Source of the DNA: Nonomuraea candida
GTDB taxonomy: Bacteria > Actinomycetota > Actinomycetes > Streptosporangiales > Streptosporangiaceae
Length of the DNA stretch: 64,000 bases
Direction: 5' to 3'
Assembly (NCBI RefSeq): GCF_000725485.1
Contig: NZ_JOAG01000039.1
Location: 17,510 to 81,509 of the forward strand
Part shown: positions 32,298-40,749 of the stretch, piece after piece
Layout: every line of letters starts with the position of its first letter
Numbering within the stretch: position 1 is the stretch's first letter
Made by a program: the position numbers and the translations under genes
The notes under the pieces: generated by a model
Database searches by the model: none
The model's input: only the letters and a program-made list of their open reading frames with translations
Told to the model about the DNA's origin: nothing

Positions 32298-33631
32298 TCC
32301 TCCTGCTGGCCTGGAACAACGTGCGGACCAACAGGGCCGGGTTCGCCTTCTCGTTCCTGGCGGTGGTCCTGGCCGTGACGCTGGTGGGCGGCAGCGGCCT
32401 GCTCGTCGTCGCCGCCGGCTCGGTCGGCGAGCTGAACGGCGTCATGGGCCTGCTGGTGCTGTCCGCGCTGGTGTCGGGGTTCGTGTCGGTCTTCGTGGTC
32501 GCGGGCATGCTGAGCATGAACGTGCTGCGGCAACGCAGGACGTGGGGCCTGCTGCGGTCGGTCGGCATGACGCCCGGGCAGGTGCGCCGGCTGGTCATGG
32601 CCGAGGCGCTCGTGGTCGCCGTGCTGGCGTCCGCGGCCGGCTGCCTGCTGGCCATGCCGTACGCCGCGACCATGGCGGCGTTGATGCGCGGGTCCGGGCT
32701 GGCCCCCGGCGGCATCCCGCTGGAGCTCACGCCTGGGCCGTTCGTCCTGGCCCTGGTCGTCGGGGTGGTGGTGACGTCGCTGGCGGCCCGGTCGGCCGCG
32801 CGCAAGGCGGTGCGCGTCGGGCCGCTGGAGGTGCTGCGCGACAGCGCGGCGCAGCAGCGGCTCCTGCCGTGGCCCAGGGCCGTGACCGGGGTGGTGGCGC
32901 TGGCCGGCGGGGCCGTGGTGTTGTGGCTGGTGCCCCAGGTGAACGAGCGGTCACAGGCCCCGACCGCGCTGGGGGCCACGATGGCGCTCTGCGTGGCCGC
33001 GTCCGCGCTGGGCCCCGTGGTGCTGCGCGGGATGGGCGCGCTGCTCGGAGCGCCGGTGGCCTGGCTGGACCCGGGCGCGGGCCTGCTCGCCCGGTCCGCG
33101 CTGATCGCGCAGCCGCGCCGGGCGATGTCGGCCGCGTCCCCGGTGATGCTGACGATCGCGCTGGCGTGCACCTTCCTGTTCGCCGTCACGACGGCGGACG
33201 TGGCGGCGGGCGTGACCCGTACCGGCCCCGCGGCCTGGGCCGCGCCCGTGCTGGTGGGGTCGGCGGTGGCGTACACGGTGATCTCCGTCCTGAACGCGAC
33301 GGCCATGTCGATGGCCGAGCGCACCGGTGAGCTCCGGCTGCTGCGCTCGGTCGGTACGACGCCGCGCCAGCTCACCAGAGCCGTCTGCTGGGAGTCGCTG
33401 ATCGTGACGTGCGCCGGCGCCCTGCTCGGCACGGGCATCGCCGCCGCCTCCCTGACCGCCCTGGGCACGGCCATGACGGGCGAGCCCTGGTTCGCCTATT
33501 CCCTGCCGCAGTACGCGGGCCTGCTCCTGATCTGCCTGGCCAGCGGCCTGACCGGAGCCCTGACCGCGACACGAAACGCCCGCCGAGCCCCCCTCCTCTC
33601 CATCCCCACGAAAGACCACGCCACCAAGTAG
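32294..33631 (+). CDS. ABC transporter permease (FtsX family)
   Basis: 445 aa with two FtsX-like halves. Each contains a TRT/RxLRSVGxTPxQ(V/L)-type coupling segment (LLRSVGMTPGQVRRLV and LLRSVGTTPRQLTRAV) followed by helices. It forms the membrane part of the exporter with the preceding ATPase. No substrate or two-component system is adjacent; the Ser/Thr kinase beyond the repeat array is convergent. Confidence 0.85.
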   Translation: MILLLAWNNVRTNRAGFAFSFLAVVLAVTLVGGSGLLVVAAGSVGELNGVMGLLVLSALVSGFVSVFVVAGMLSMNVLRQRRTWGLLRSVGMTPGQVRRLVMAEALVVAVLASAAGCLLAMPYAATMAALMRGSGLAPGGIPLELTPGPFVLALVVGVVVTSLAARSAARKAVRVGPLEVLRDSAAQQRLLPWPRAVTGVVALAGGAVVLWLVPQVNERSQAPTALGATMALCVAASALGPVVLRGMGALLGAPVAWLDPGAGLLARSALIAQPRRAMSAASPVMLTIALACTFLFAVTTADVAAGVTRTGPAAWAAPVLVGSAVAYTVISVLNATAMSMAERTGELRLLRSVGTTPRQLTRAVCWESLIVTCAGALLGTGIAAASLTALGTAMTGEPWFAYSLPQYAGLLLICLASGLTGALTATRNARRAPLLSIPTKDHATK

Positions 33632-33696
33632 CGGCCGAAGCGGCAGAGGGACGGACGTCACCGGGGGACTGGGTCAGACGGACGACAGAGACCGAG

Positions 33697-33905
33697 GGGA
33701 TCAGAAGGCTCCCGAAGAGACGCCGACGGGGATCAGGAGGACCGCAGAGACACTCATAGGGATCAGGAGGACCTCAAAGAGGCACCCACAGGATCAGGAG
33801 GACCCCAAAGAGACACCCACAGGGATCAGGAGGACCGCAGAGACACGCACAGGGAACAGGAGGACGGCAGAGAGACACGCGGAGGGGTCAAGAGGACGGG
33901 CAGGG
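33697..33905. repeat. About 31-bp minisatellite between convergent genes
   Basis: Seven degenerate head-to-tail copies of a unit close to GGGATCAGGAGGACCGCAGA plus about 11 bp, starting near 33697, 33728, 33758, 33789, 33820, 33850 and 33882. There are no unique spacers, so it is not a CRISPR array. It fills the 308-bp gap between the permease stop (33631) and the kinase stop (33940), where no gene is seen. Confidence 0.8.
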
Positions 33906-33939
33906 AGGCGCGGGCGGAGGTCACTCGCGGGCGGATCGG

Positions 33940-35442
33940 TCACTCGCGGACGATCGCCAGCATCACGTCAGAGGCCGAGGGCCGCTCATCCGGACGTTTG
34001 TTCAGGCACGTCCCCACGATGCCGCGTAACGCGGGCGGCAGCGGCGACAGGTCGGGGTGGAAGGTCAGCACCCGGTTGAACACCGCGGGCACGGTGTCCT
34101 CCCCGAACGCCGGCCGCCCCGTGGCCGCGAACATCATCGTGACGGCCCAGCTGAACACATCGGAGGCCGGCCCCACCGCCTCGCCCGTCAACTGCTCGGG
34201 CGACATGTACGGCGGCGTGCCGACCATCTTCCCCGACGTCATCGTCACCTGGTCAAGGGCGCGCGCGATCCCGAAGTCGATCACCCGTGGCCCGTCGTGC
34301 CCGATCAGCACGTTGCTCGGCTTGAAGTCGCGATGCACGACCCCGGCCTTGTGGATGGCCGCCAGCGCCCCCGCCGTGGACAGCGCCAGCCGCGTCAGGC
34401 CGTCCTCGTCACGCGGCCCGTGCTTCTTGACGAGCTGTTCGAGCGACGGCCCTTCCACGTATTCGCTGACGATGTACGCGTGCTGCCCGCTGATGTTCAC
34501 GTCGAGCACCCGGGCCGTGGAGAACGTCGCCACCCGCTGCGCCGCCTCCACCTCCCGCGCGAACCTGGCCCGAGCCGTCTCGTCGACCAGATCGTGCAGC
34601 ACCTTCACGGCGACCCGCGTGCCGTTGGGCGCCATGGCCAGATAGACCGCCCCCTGCCCGCCACGCCCCAGCGGCTGGAGCACCCGATAGTGCCCGATCC
34701 ACTCCGGCTCTCCCGGCCGCCGCTGGTAGCTGGGCGAGGTCGTACGCTGCCGCAGGTCGTCAGCAGGCCCCGTCGTGCGCCCGCGCCCGTCGGAAGCGGG
34801 CCCGGAGGCGCGCCGCCGCCGGCCGGCGGGCGGAGCGGTGGAGTGGTGCCGCAGGTCCGCAGGCGAAGCGGTGGGGTGGTGGCGCGGGTCGTCAGGAGGC
34901 ACGGTGGGGTGGTGGCGCAGGTCGTCAGGAAGTGCGGTGGCGTGATGCCACGGCTCGCCGGACGGGCCCGTGGTGCGGTGCCGCGGGTCGCCGGCCGCGC
35001 CACCAGAGTGGCGCCGCGGGTCGCCTGCCATGCCGCCGGCGTGGTGCCGCAGGTCGGCGGAGGGGCCGGTGGCGCGATCCCTCAGGTCCGCGGGCGGATA
35101 TGCCGGCCCGGTGAGCCGGGCGCGCGCCATGAACGGCACCAGGATCGCCGAGTGGATGAGCCCGCCGATCCAGCTCAGCACGAGTCCCATCGTGACCAGC
35201 ACGGAGAGCGTCGCCGGGAAATCCTCGTAATCCTCGTAGGAGACGGCCGCGATGAGGAACGACCCGATGCCGACGAAGTAGACGGCCGCGGCGACGCCGT
35301 GCCAGATGTTGCGCAGCCAGAACGCGGCGATCCCGATCGTGAACGGGGTCGCCAGCCCGCACGTGAACAGAGGCAGGCAGGCCCACACGACGGCGGCCGT
35401 CCACCTCAGGCCACTTGGGCGGACGGGATGGCTGTGCTGCAT
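33940..35442 (-). CDS. Transmembrane Ser/Thr protein kinase with repeat linker
   Basis: 500 aa in an unusual order: about four N-terminal hydrophobic segments (12-104), a linker (119-239), and the kinase at the C-terminus (250-500). Kinase motifs are complete: GRGGQGAVYLA, VAVKVL, HRDFKPSNVL, IDFGIA and SPEQL. The linker is eleven consecutive 11-residue units resembling (A/D)DLRHHxTxPP, rich in Thr, His and Pro. ATG at 35442 precedes the first helix; an upstream in-frame ATG at 35583 would add 47 residues with no motif. It may regulate neighbouring membrane functions; targets unknown. Confidence 0.8.
   Translation of the reverse strand: MQHSHPVRPSGLRWTAAVVWACLPLFTCGLATPFTIGIAAFWLRNIWHGVAAAVYFVGIGSFLIAAVSYEDYEDFPATLSVLVTMGLVLSWIGGLIHSAILVPFMARARLTGPAYPPADLRDRATGPSADLRHHAGGMAGDPRRHSGGAAGDPRHRTTGPSGEPWHHATALPDDLRHHPTVPPDDPRHHPTASPADLRHHSTAPPAGRRRRASGPASDGRGRTTGPADDLRQRTTSPSYQRRPGEPEWIGHYRVLQPLGRGGQGAVYLAMAPNGTRVAVKVLHDLVDETARARFAREVEAAQRVATFSTARVLDVNISGQHAYIVSEYVEGPSLEQLVKKHGPRDEDGLTRLALSTAGALAAIHKAGVVHRDFKPSNVLIGHDGPRVIDFGIARALDQVTMTSGKMVGTPPYMSPEQLTGEAVGPASDVFSWAVTMMFAATGRPAFGEDTVPAVFNRVLTFHPDLSPLPPALRGIVGTCLNKRPDERPSASDVMLAIVRE
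34726..35088 (-). repeat. 33-bp repeat (11 copies) encoding the kinase linker
   Basis: Eleven in-frame 33-bp units encode residues 119-239 of the kinase. The units diverge at the DNA level but keep 11-residue periodicity without any phase break. Confidence 0.8.
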
Positions 35443-35493
35443 GGCGGAGAGACTATCGCCATGCCGCGGTTCATATCGGGCATGCGCACAGCT

Positions 35494-35545
35494 TGTGGAT
35501 AACCTCCGGCCAGCCTGTGGACAGCTGTGGAAAAACTGGGGACAA
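35494..35545 (-). promoter_or_regulatory. Cluster of DnaA-box-like sites upstream of nuoI
   Basis: Read on the minus strand, four 9-mers in the same orientation lie within 52 bp: TTATCCACA (35502-35494), CTGTCCACA (35524-35516), TTTTCCACA (35534-35526) and TTGTCCCCA (35545-35537). The first equals the E. coli consensus; the others differ from TTATCCACA or TTGTCCACA at one or two bases. They sit between the divergent kinase and nuoI genes, in the promoter region. Confidence 0.5.
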
Positions 35546-35594
35546 CGCGTCGGATCATTCACGAGCGCGGCCAAGTGCGCCATGATGTTGAACC

Positions 35595-36980
35595 ATGGCG
35601 CGGATACCGGGAGTCGGACTGGCGAAGGGGCTGTCCATCACCCTTCGCCACATGCTGCGCAAGTCGGTGACTCAGCAATATCCCGAGGTCAAGCCCGATC
35701 TGCCGCCCCGCAGCCGAGGGGTGATCGCCCTTGTCGAGGAAAACTGCACCTCCTGCATGCTCTGCGCCCGGGAGTGCCCCGACTGGTGCATCTACATCGA
35801 CTCCCACAAGGAGACGATCCCGGCCCCCGAAGGCGGCCGTCCCCGCCAGCGCAACGTCCTCGACCGCTTCGCCATCGACTTCGCCCTGTGCATGTACTGC
35901 GGCATCTGCATCGAGGTCTGCCCCTTCGACGCCCTCTTCTGGTCGCCGGAGTTCGAGTACGCCGAGGGCGACATCCGCAATCTTGTGTACGAGAAGGACA
36001 GGCTCACCGCCTGGGCCCAGACGGTCCCCCCGCCCCCGGCTCACGAGGTGGGCGCCGAGCCCCCGAAGGAGCTGACGGCGGCCCCACGCCGCCCCGCGCC
36101 CGGCCGCCCGGCCCGCACCCCTGCGGCGCCCCGCTCCCGTACCTCCGCCCCGGAAGGCGCCACCCCCACCTCCGCCCAGGAAGGCGACACCCCGACCTCC
36201 ACCCCAAAGCCCGCCACCCCGGAAACCGGCGCCCCCGAGCCTTCAGGCACCTCAGACGTCCCGACGACAGGCGCCCACGCCGCTCCGGCGAGGCCCGCCC
36301 CCGGGCCCGCCACCCCAGGCGCCTCTGACGCTCCGGGCACCTCTGATGCTCCGGGCACCTCTGATGCTCCGGGCACCTCTGACGCTCCGGGCACACGCGC
36401 GCCCGGAGCCTCGCAGGCCCGCCCCCTCGACGACACGTCCTCGAACGCGCCCGGCGCTCCCGCGGCCCGCGCGTCCGAAGCTCCGGCGACCGGCGGCTCC
36501 GACGCCGGCCCCGGGGAGAGGCCGCCGTCGCGCACTCCAGGGGGACGCCCCCGTCGCCCGATGACGAACGTACGCGGCATCCGCCCCCCGGGCGCCCTCC
36601 CATCCACCCGGCCGCAGGGGGAGAGCCGGCCCCAGGAGCAGGGGGAGGACCAGCCGCAGGGGGAGGGCCAGGCGCAGAGGGAGGACCGGGCGCAGGGCGA
36701 GGGCCGCCCCGAGCGCGCCCACGAAGGCCACCCCGGACCGCAGAGCGGACCCGACCCCGAGAATCCGGAGGGCCGGGGACCGGATCAGGCTTCATCCACA
36801 GGACAGCCATCCTCCGAGAAGTTGTCCACAGCCTCGGGCCACCCGCCACCGGAGCCCGACCCCGAAGGGCAAACTTCTGCCGCGAGCCCGCGCAGACGCA
36901 AGATGGCCGATCCACGGTCCATTCGACCGCCGGGGCGGCTCGGCCCTGACGACACAAGGGAGTCCGAGGAGGAGTCGTGA
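35595..36980 (+). CDS. nuoI: NADH-quinone oxidoreductase subunit I with long low-complexity tail
   Basis: 461 aa. Residues 1-150 are a normal 8Fe ferredoxin-type Nuo[13 protein letters not shown] and [12 protein letters not shown] bind the two [4Fe-4S] clusters N6a and N6b. The remaining about 310 residues are a Pro/Ala/Gly/Glu-rich tail, about twice the length of the domain, including consecutive GTSDAP units and two echoes of RGIRPPG/RSIRPPG. NuoI is the likely ferredoxin-contact subunit if no NADH module is present. ATG at 35595; the end overlaps nuoJ by GTGA. Confidence 0.9.
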   Translation: MARIPGVGLAKGLSITLRHMLRKSVTQQYPEVKPDLPPRSRGVIALVEENCTSCMLCARECPDWCIYIDSHKETIPAPEGGRPRQRNVLDRFAIDFALCMYCGICIEVCPFDALFWSPEFEYAEGDIRNLVYEKDRLTAWAQTVPPPPAHEVGAEPPKELTAAPRRPAPGRPARTPAAPRSRTSAPEGATPTSAQEGDTPTSTPKPATPETGAPEPSGTSDVPTTGAHAAPARPAPGPATPGASDAPGTSDAPGTSDAPGTSDAPGTRAPGASQARPLDDTSSNAPGAPAARASEAPATGGSDAGPGERPPSRTPGGRPRRPMTNVRGIRPPGALPSTRPQGESRPQEQGEDQPQGEGQAQREDRAQGEGRPERAHEGHPGPQSGPDPENPEGRGPDQASSTGQPSSEKLSTASGHPPPEPDPEGQTSAASPRRRKMADPRSIRPPGRLGPDDTRESEEES

Positions 36981-37993
36981 CCGAGGCGGTGCCCTCCTAC
37001 CTGTCACCTACCGGGCAAGAGATCGTGTTCTTGCTCCTGGGCGCGGTAGCGGTTGGATCGGCGCTGCTCGTCGTCACGACCAGACAACTCGTCCACGCCG
37101 CCCTCTGGCTGGTGCTGTGCTTCGGTGCGCTGGCGGGCGGTTACCTCGTGCTGACCGCCGAGTTCGTGGCCTGGGTCCAGGTGCTCATCTACGTGGGCGC
37201 CGTGGTCGTGCTGATGCTGTTCGGCATCATGCTCACCCGCGCCCCCATAGGCCGCTCCACCGACCTCGACAGCGGCAACAAGCCGGTCGCGGCCCTGGTG
37301 GCGGTGGCGACGGCGGCGATCCTGGTCACGGTGGTGATCGACGGTTTCCGCACGGCATACACCCCGCTCACCCCTGGCGCCGGAGCCGCGAAGGAACTGG
37401 GCGCCAGCGTGTTCGCGACCTGGGTGCTCCCGTTCGAGGCGCTGTCCGTGCTGCTGCTGGCCGCACTGATCGGCGCCATCGTCCTGTCCCGTACGGACAT
37501 CCCCGGCGGCTCTCCCGCACCCCCCACCCCCACCCAGCCGCCCGCCCCACCACGGCAACCCCCGCAACCACCGAAGACCCCGCCCGAGCACCCCCAGCCA
37601 CCACCCGCCCCACCACCCGCCCCGCCATCCGAGCCGGCCGCACAGCCGCCTGCACCTCCTGGGGCGGCCGCACTCTCGTCCGAGCCGGCCCCATCTCCGC
37701 AAGGGCCGTCCGAGCCCTCGCAAGAACCACCCCGGCAACGGCAGGAACCACCCGGTCATCAACGGAACCCGGCGGGGCGATCAGACGCAGCACCCGGGGC
37801 CGCCCAAACTCCAGCCGGCCATCCACCGGCTCCTCACGAGCAACCGCAGGAACCGTCTGCGGCACCACCAGAGCTTCGCGATCAACCGCAGACGTCTGCC
37901 ACGCCACCCGAGAGCACCTCGTCACCCGAGAGCACCTCGTCACCCGACCGGGCCGTGGACGGCCGGCCACCCGACCAGACCGGGGGTCACTAG
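36977..37993 (+). CDS. nuoJ: NADH-quinone oxidoreductase subunit J with Pro-rich tail
   Basis: 338 aa. The first about 175 residues have five helices typical of NuoJ, with the conserved [18 protein letters not shown] segment. The remaining about 160 residues are Pro/Gln-rich, including the duplicated STSSPE unit. GTG at 36977 follows GAGGAGG and overlaps nuoI. Its TAG shares one base with the nuoK GTG. Confidence 0.9.
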   Translation: MTEAVPSYLSPTGQEIVFLLLGAVAVGSALLVVTTRQLVHAALWLVLCFGALAGGYLVLTAEFVAWVQVLIYVGAVVVLMLFGIMLTRAPIGRSTDLDSGNKPVAALVAVATAAILVTVVIDGFRTAYTPLTPGAGAAKELGASVFATWVLPFEALSVLLLAALIGAIVLSRTDIPGGSPAPPTPTQPPAPPRQPPQPPKTPPEHPQPPPAPPPAPPSEPAAQPPAPPGAAALSSEPAPSPQGPSEPSQEPPRQRQEPPGHQRNPAGRSDAAPGAAQTPAGHPPAPHEQPQEPSAAPPELRDQPQTSATPPESTSSPESTSSPDRAVDGRPPDQTGGH

Positions 37994-38583
37994 TGCACAT
38001 CGTCTACCCGGCGGTCGTCTCCGCGCTCCTCTTCTCCATCGGCGTCTACGGCGTGCTCGCCCGCCGCAACACGATCCTCGTGCTGATGTCGGTCGAGCTG
38101 ATGCTCAACGCCGTCAACCTCAACCTGGTCGCGTTCGACGTGTGGCTGCGCGACCGCCTGCACAGCGGCCAGGTGCTCACGCTCTTCGTCATCGTCATCG
38201 CGGCCGCCGAGGTGGGCCTGGGCCTGGCGATCGTGCTGGCCCTCTACAGGAACCGCCGCACCGTCGACCTCGACCGCCTCCGCGACCTGGCCGAGCCCAC
38301 CGGAGAGCCGGGCGCGGAGCCCACCGGCGACCTCACCGGCAAGCCCGGCGGGCCCGCCGACGGGCATTCCGGCAGCCCGGCGACCCGGCGCCTGCCGACG
38401 GGCGGCCACGCGGGCACACCACCCACGCCCGCCCACCCACAGCCCGCCCCTGCCGAAGCGGGCACCACCACCACTGACGACCCCGCCGGGTCGAGCGCCG
38501 ACGACCATCGGCACGGGCGGCCGGCCCCCGAGCCCGACCAGGGCGACGAGCAGCCCGCCAGGCGAGGAGGCGGCACCCGATGA
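37993..38583 (+). CDS. nuoK: NADH-quinone oxidoreductase subunit K with tail
   Basis: 196 aa. The NuoK core of three helices spans about residues 1-100, with the conserved Glu in [15 protein letters not shown] and the second in [11 protein letters not shown]. NuoK is normally about 100 residues; here a further about 95-residue Pro/Gly/Thr/His-rich tail is present. GTG at 37993 overlaps the nuoJ stop, and TGA overlaps the nuoL ATG (38580-38583). Confidence 0.92.
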   Translation: MHIVYPAVVSALLFSIGVYGVLARRNTILVLMSVELMLNAVNLNLVAFDVWLRDRLHSGQVLTLFVIVIAAAEVGLGLAIVLALYRNRRTVDLDRLRDLAEPTGEPGAEPTGDLTGKPGGPADGHSGSPATRRLPTGGHAGTPPTPAHPQPAPAEAGTTTTDDPAGSSADDHRHGRPAPEPDQGDEQPARRGGGTR

Positions 38584-40652
38584 CGACCTTCCCGCTGCTG
38601 ACCGTGCTCCTGCCCTTCGCCGCGGCCTTCGCGGGCCTCCTGCTCTCCCGCCTGCCCCACCGCCGCACACCGGCCGGCGACCCCGCAACCCGGCACCAGG
38701 CAGGCGCGCCCACACCGCAACACGAAGCAGACGACACCACTCGGCACCGCCGAGCAGGCGACACCGTCACCCGGCACCGGCCAGAAACCGTCACCCGGCA
38801 CCGGCCAGAAGACGTGGCGCCGCAACGCCGGGCGGGCGAACGGGCCAACCGCCGGGCCGCCTGGATCGCGATCATCCCCACGGCGCTCTCGGCGGTCCTG
38901 GCCGCGTGGCTGGCCTCGGGCCCGGGCCTGGCCTACTTCACCGGCACCGCCACCGCGGCCGCACCGCCGCCCACCGGCCAGACCTACGGGACGATCGTCA
39001 CCGGCGGCATCCCGATCTCGCTCACCCTCCAGGCCGACGCCCTCTCCAGCGTCCTCGGCGTCCTGGTGACCCTGGTGGCCCTCGCCGTACAGGTCTACTC
39101 GGTCGGCTACCTCAAGGACGACCCGCGCTACCCCTCCTACAGCGCGTTCATCAGCCTGTTCACCAGCGCGATGCTCCTGGTCGTGTACGCGGGCGACCTC
39201 CTGGTCCTCTACGTGGGCTGGGAGATCATGGGCCTGTGCTCCTACCTCCTCATCGGCCACTGGTGGGAAGACCGGGGCAATTCGCGCGCCGCGGTGAAGG
39301 CGTTCCTCGTCACCCGTCTCGGCGACGTCGGCTTCCTGTTCGGCATCTTCGTGCTCGGCATGGCGGCCGGCAGCTTCCGCATCGCCGACGTGCTGGCCAA
39401 GGTGCCCGACATGTCCGCGGCCACGCTGGTCACGGCCACGCTGCTGCTGCTGGCGGGGGTGGCGGGCAAGAGCGCCCAGGTGCCGCTGCACACGTGGCTG
39501 CCCGACGCCATGGCGGGCCCGACCCCGATCAGCGCCCTGATCCACGCCGCCACCATGGTCGCCGCCGGCATCTTCATCGTGGCCAGGCTGTTCCCCGCCT
39601 TCCTCGCCGCCCGCCCCACGCTCGACGTGCTGGCCGTCATCGCCGCGCTGGGCATGCTGGGCGCCGCCCTGGCCGCGCTCGCCCAGGACGACCTGAAACG
39701 CGTGCTCGCCTACTCCACGGTCAGCCAGCTCTCATACATGGCCGGCGGCCTCGCCGCGGGCTCCGACACCGCGGCCGTCTTCCACCTGCTGACCCACGGC
39801 GCGTTCAAGGCCCTGCTGTTCCTCTGCGCCGGCGCGGTGATCCACCACGTCGGCTCCAACCTGATGACCCAGATGGGCGGCCTGCGCCGCGAGCTGCCGG
39901 TCACCTTCGTGACGATGACGATCGGCTTCGCCGCCCTGATGGGCATCCCTCCGGCCAGCGGTTTCTTCAGCAAGGACGGCGTCCTGCTGGCCATGTCGGA
40001 CGCGCTGTCGGCCGGGCTGTCGGCCGGCGGCCTCACCGCCGCGGCCGCCCTCCTCCTGTACACCTGCGCGCTCGCGACCGTGGCCGTCACCGGCGCGTAC
40101 GCCACCAGGGCCTGGCTGCGCACCTTCTTCGGCCGGCCGAGAGCCGTGGCGCTCCCGGAGCCGCCGCCCGGCTTCGCCCACGTGGTGGACGTCAGGGAGG
40201 CCCCGCGCACCATGCTGGTGCCCCTCGTCCTCCTCGCCGTCCCCGCCCTGCTGCTCGGCTTCGCCGGCGAGCCGCACCTCGACCTCGGCGTGGGCGCCGT
40301 CAGCGTCGTGCTCGCGCTGCTGGGCGCCGGGGCGGTCCACACGCTCTGGCGCCTCGACCCCATCGCCGACCCGGCCCGCCTGCTGGGCCCGCTGCGCACG
40401 CCGTGCGAGCGCGCGTTCTACCTGGACGCCCTCTACGCGGCGTGCGTCGTACGCCCGGTGCTGGCCCTGGCCAGGCTCGTCGTCACCACGGACGACAAGG
40501 TCGTGGACGGCGCCGTACGCGGCTCCGGCAGGTCGGCCCGGGGGCTGTCCGGGGTGCTGCGGCTGGCCCAGAACGGCAACGTCCAGCTCTACGTGAGCGG
40601 CGTCCTGGCAGGCGTCCTGTTGATCGCGGTGGGGGCGGTGGTGTTCGCGTGA
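38580..40652 (+). CDS. nuoL: NADH-quinone oxidoreductase subunit L
   Basis: 690 aa antiporter-like subunit. Recognisable segments include [19 protein letters not shown] (key Glu), [21 protein letters not shown] (key Lys) and [20 protein letters not shown]. Between the first and second helices lies an extra about 50-residue stretch rich in Arg, His and Thr with VTRHRPE repeated. It drives proton translocation at the distal end of the membrane arm. Confidence 0.93.
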   Translation: MTTFPLLTVLLPFAAAFAGLLLSRLPHRRTPAGDPATRHQAGAPTPQHEADDTTRHRRAGDTVTRHRPETVTRHRPEDVAPQRRAGERANRRAAWIAIIPTALSAVLAAWLASGPGLAYFTGTATAAAPPPTGQTYGTIVTGGIPISLTLQADALSSVLGVLVTLVALAVQVYSVGYLKDDPRYPSYSAFISLFTSAMLLVVYAGDLLVLYVGWEIMGLCSYLLIGHWWEDRGNSRAAVKAFLVTRLGDVGFLFGIFVLGMAAGSFRIADVLAKVPDMSAATLVTATLLLLAGVAGKSAQVPLHTWLPDAMAGPTPISALIHAATMVAAGIFIVARLFPAFLAARPTLDVLAVIAALGMLGAALAALAQDDLKRVLAYSTVSQLSYMAGGLAAGSDTAAVFHLLTHGAFKALLFLCAGAVIHHVGSNLMTQMGGLRRELPVTFVTMTIGFAALMGIPPASGFFSKDGVLLAMSDALSAGLSAGGLTAAAALLLYTCALATVAVTGAYATRAWLRTFFGRPRAVALPEPPPGFAHVVDVREAPRTMLVPLVLLAVPALLLGFAGEPHLDLGVGAVSVVLALLGAGAVHTLWRLDPIADPARLLGPLRTPCERAFYLDALYAACVVRPVLALARLVVTTDDKVVDGAVRGSGRSARGLSGVLRLAQNGNVQLYVSGVLAGVLLIAVGAVVFA

Positions 40653-40749
40653 GCGGCAGTGGCGTGCGGATCGGCGCGGGGCCGGGCGGTCGTGCCCGGG
40701 TGAAGGGTCGTGGCACGGGATCGGTGCGGGGCCGGGCGGTGGTGTTCGC
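40635..40749 (+). repeat. 50-bp duplication in the nuoL-nuoM junction
   Basis: A 23-bp segment at 40668-40690 recurs at 40718-40740 with one mismatch (50-bp period), and GCGGTGGTGTTCGC at 40635-40648 recurs at 40736-40749. The duplication created a 97-bp gap where neighbouring nuo genes overlap. Confidence 0.75.

Noticed and set aside
33697..33905. CRISPR array
   Set aside because: Repeats are directly adjacent without unique spacers and no cas genes are present.
35494..35545. Chromosomal origin of replication
   Set aside because: Only four box-like sites, no AT-rich region, and no dnaA, dnaN, rpmH or recF nearby.
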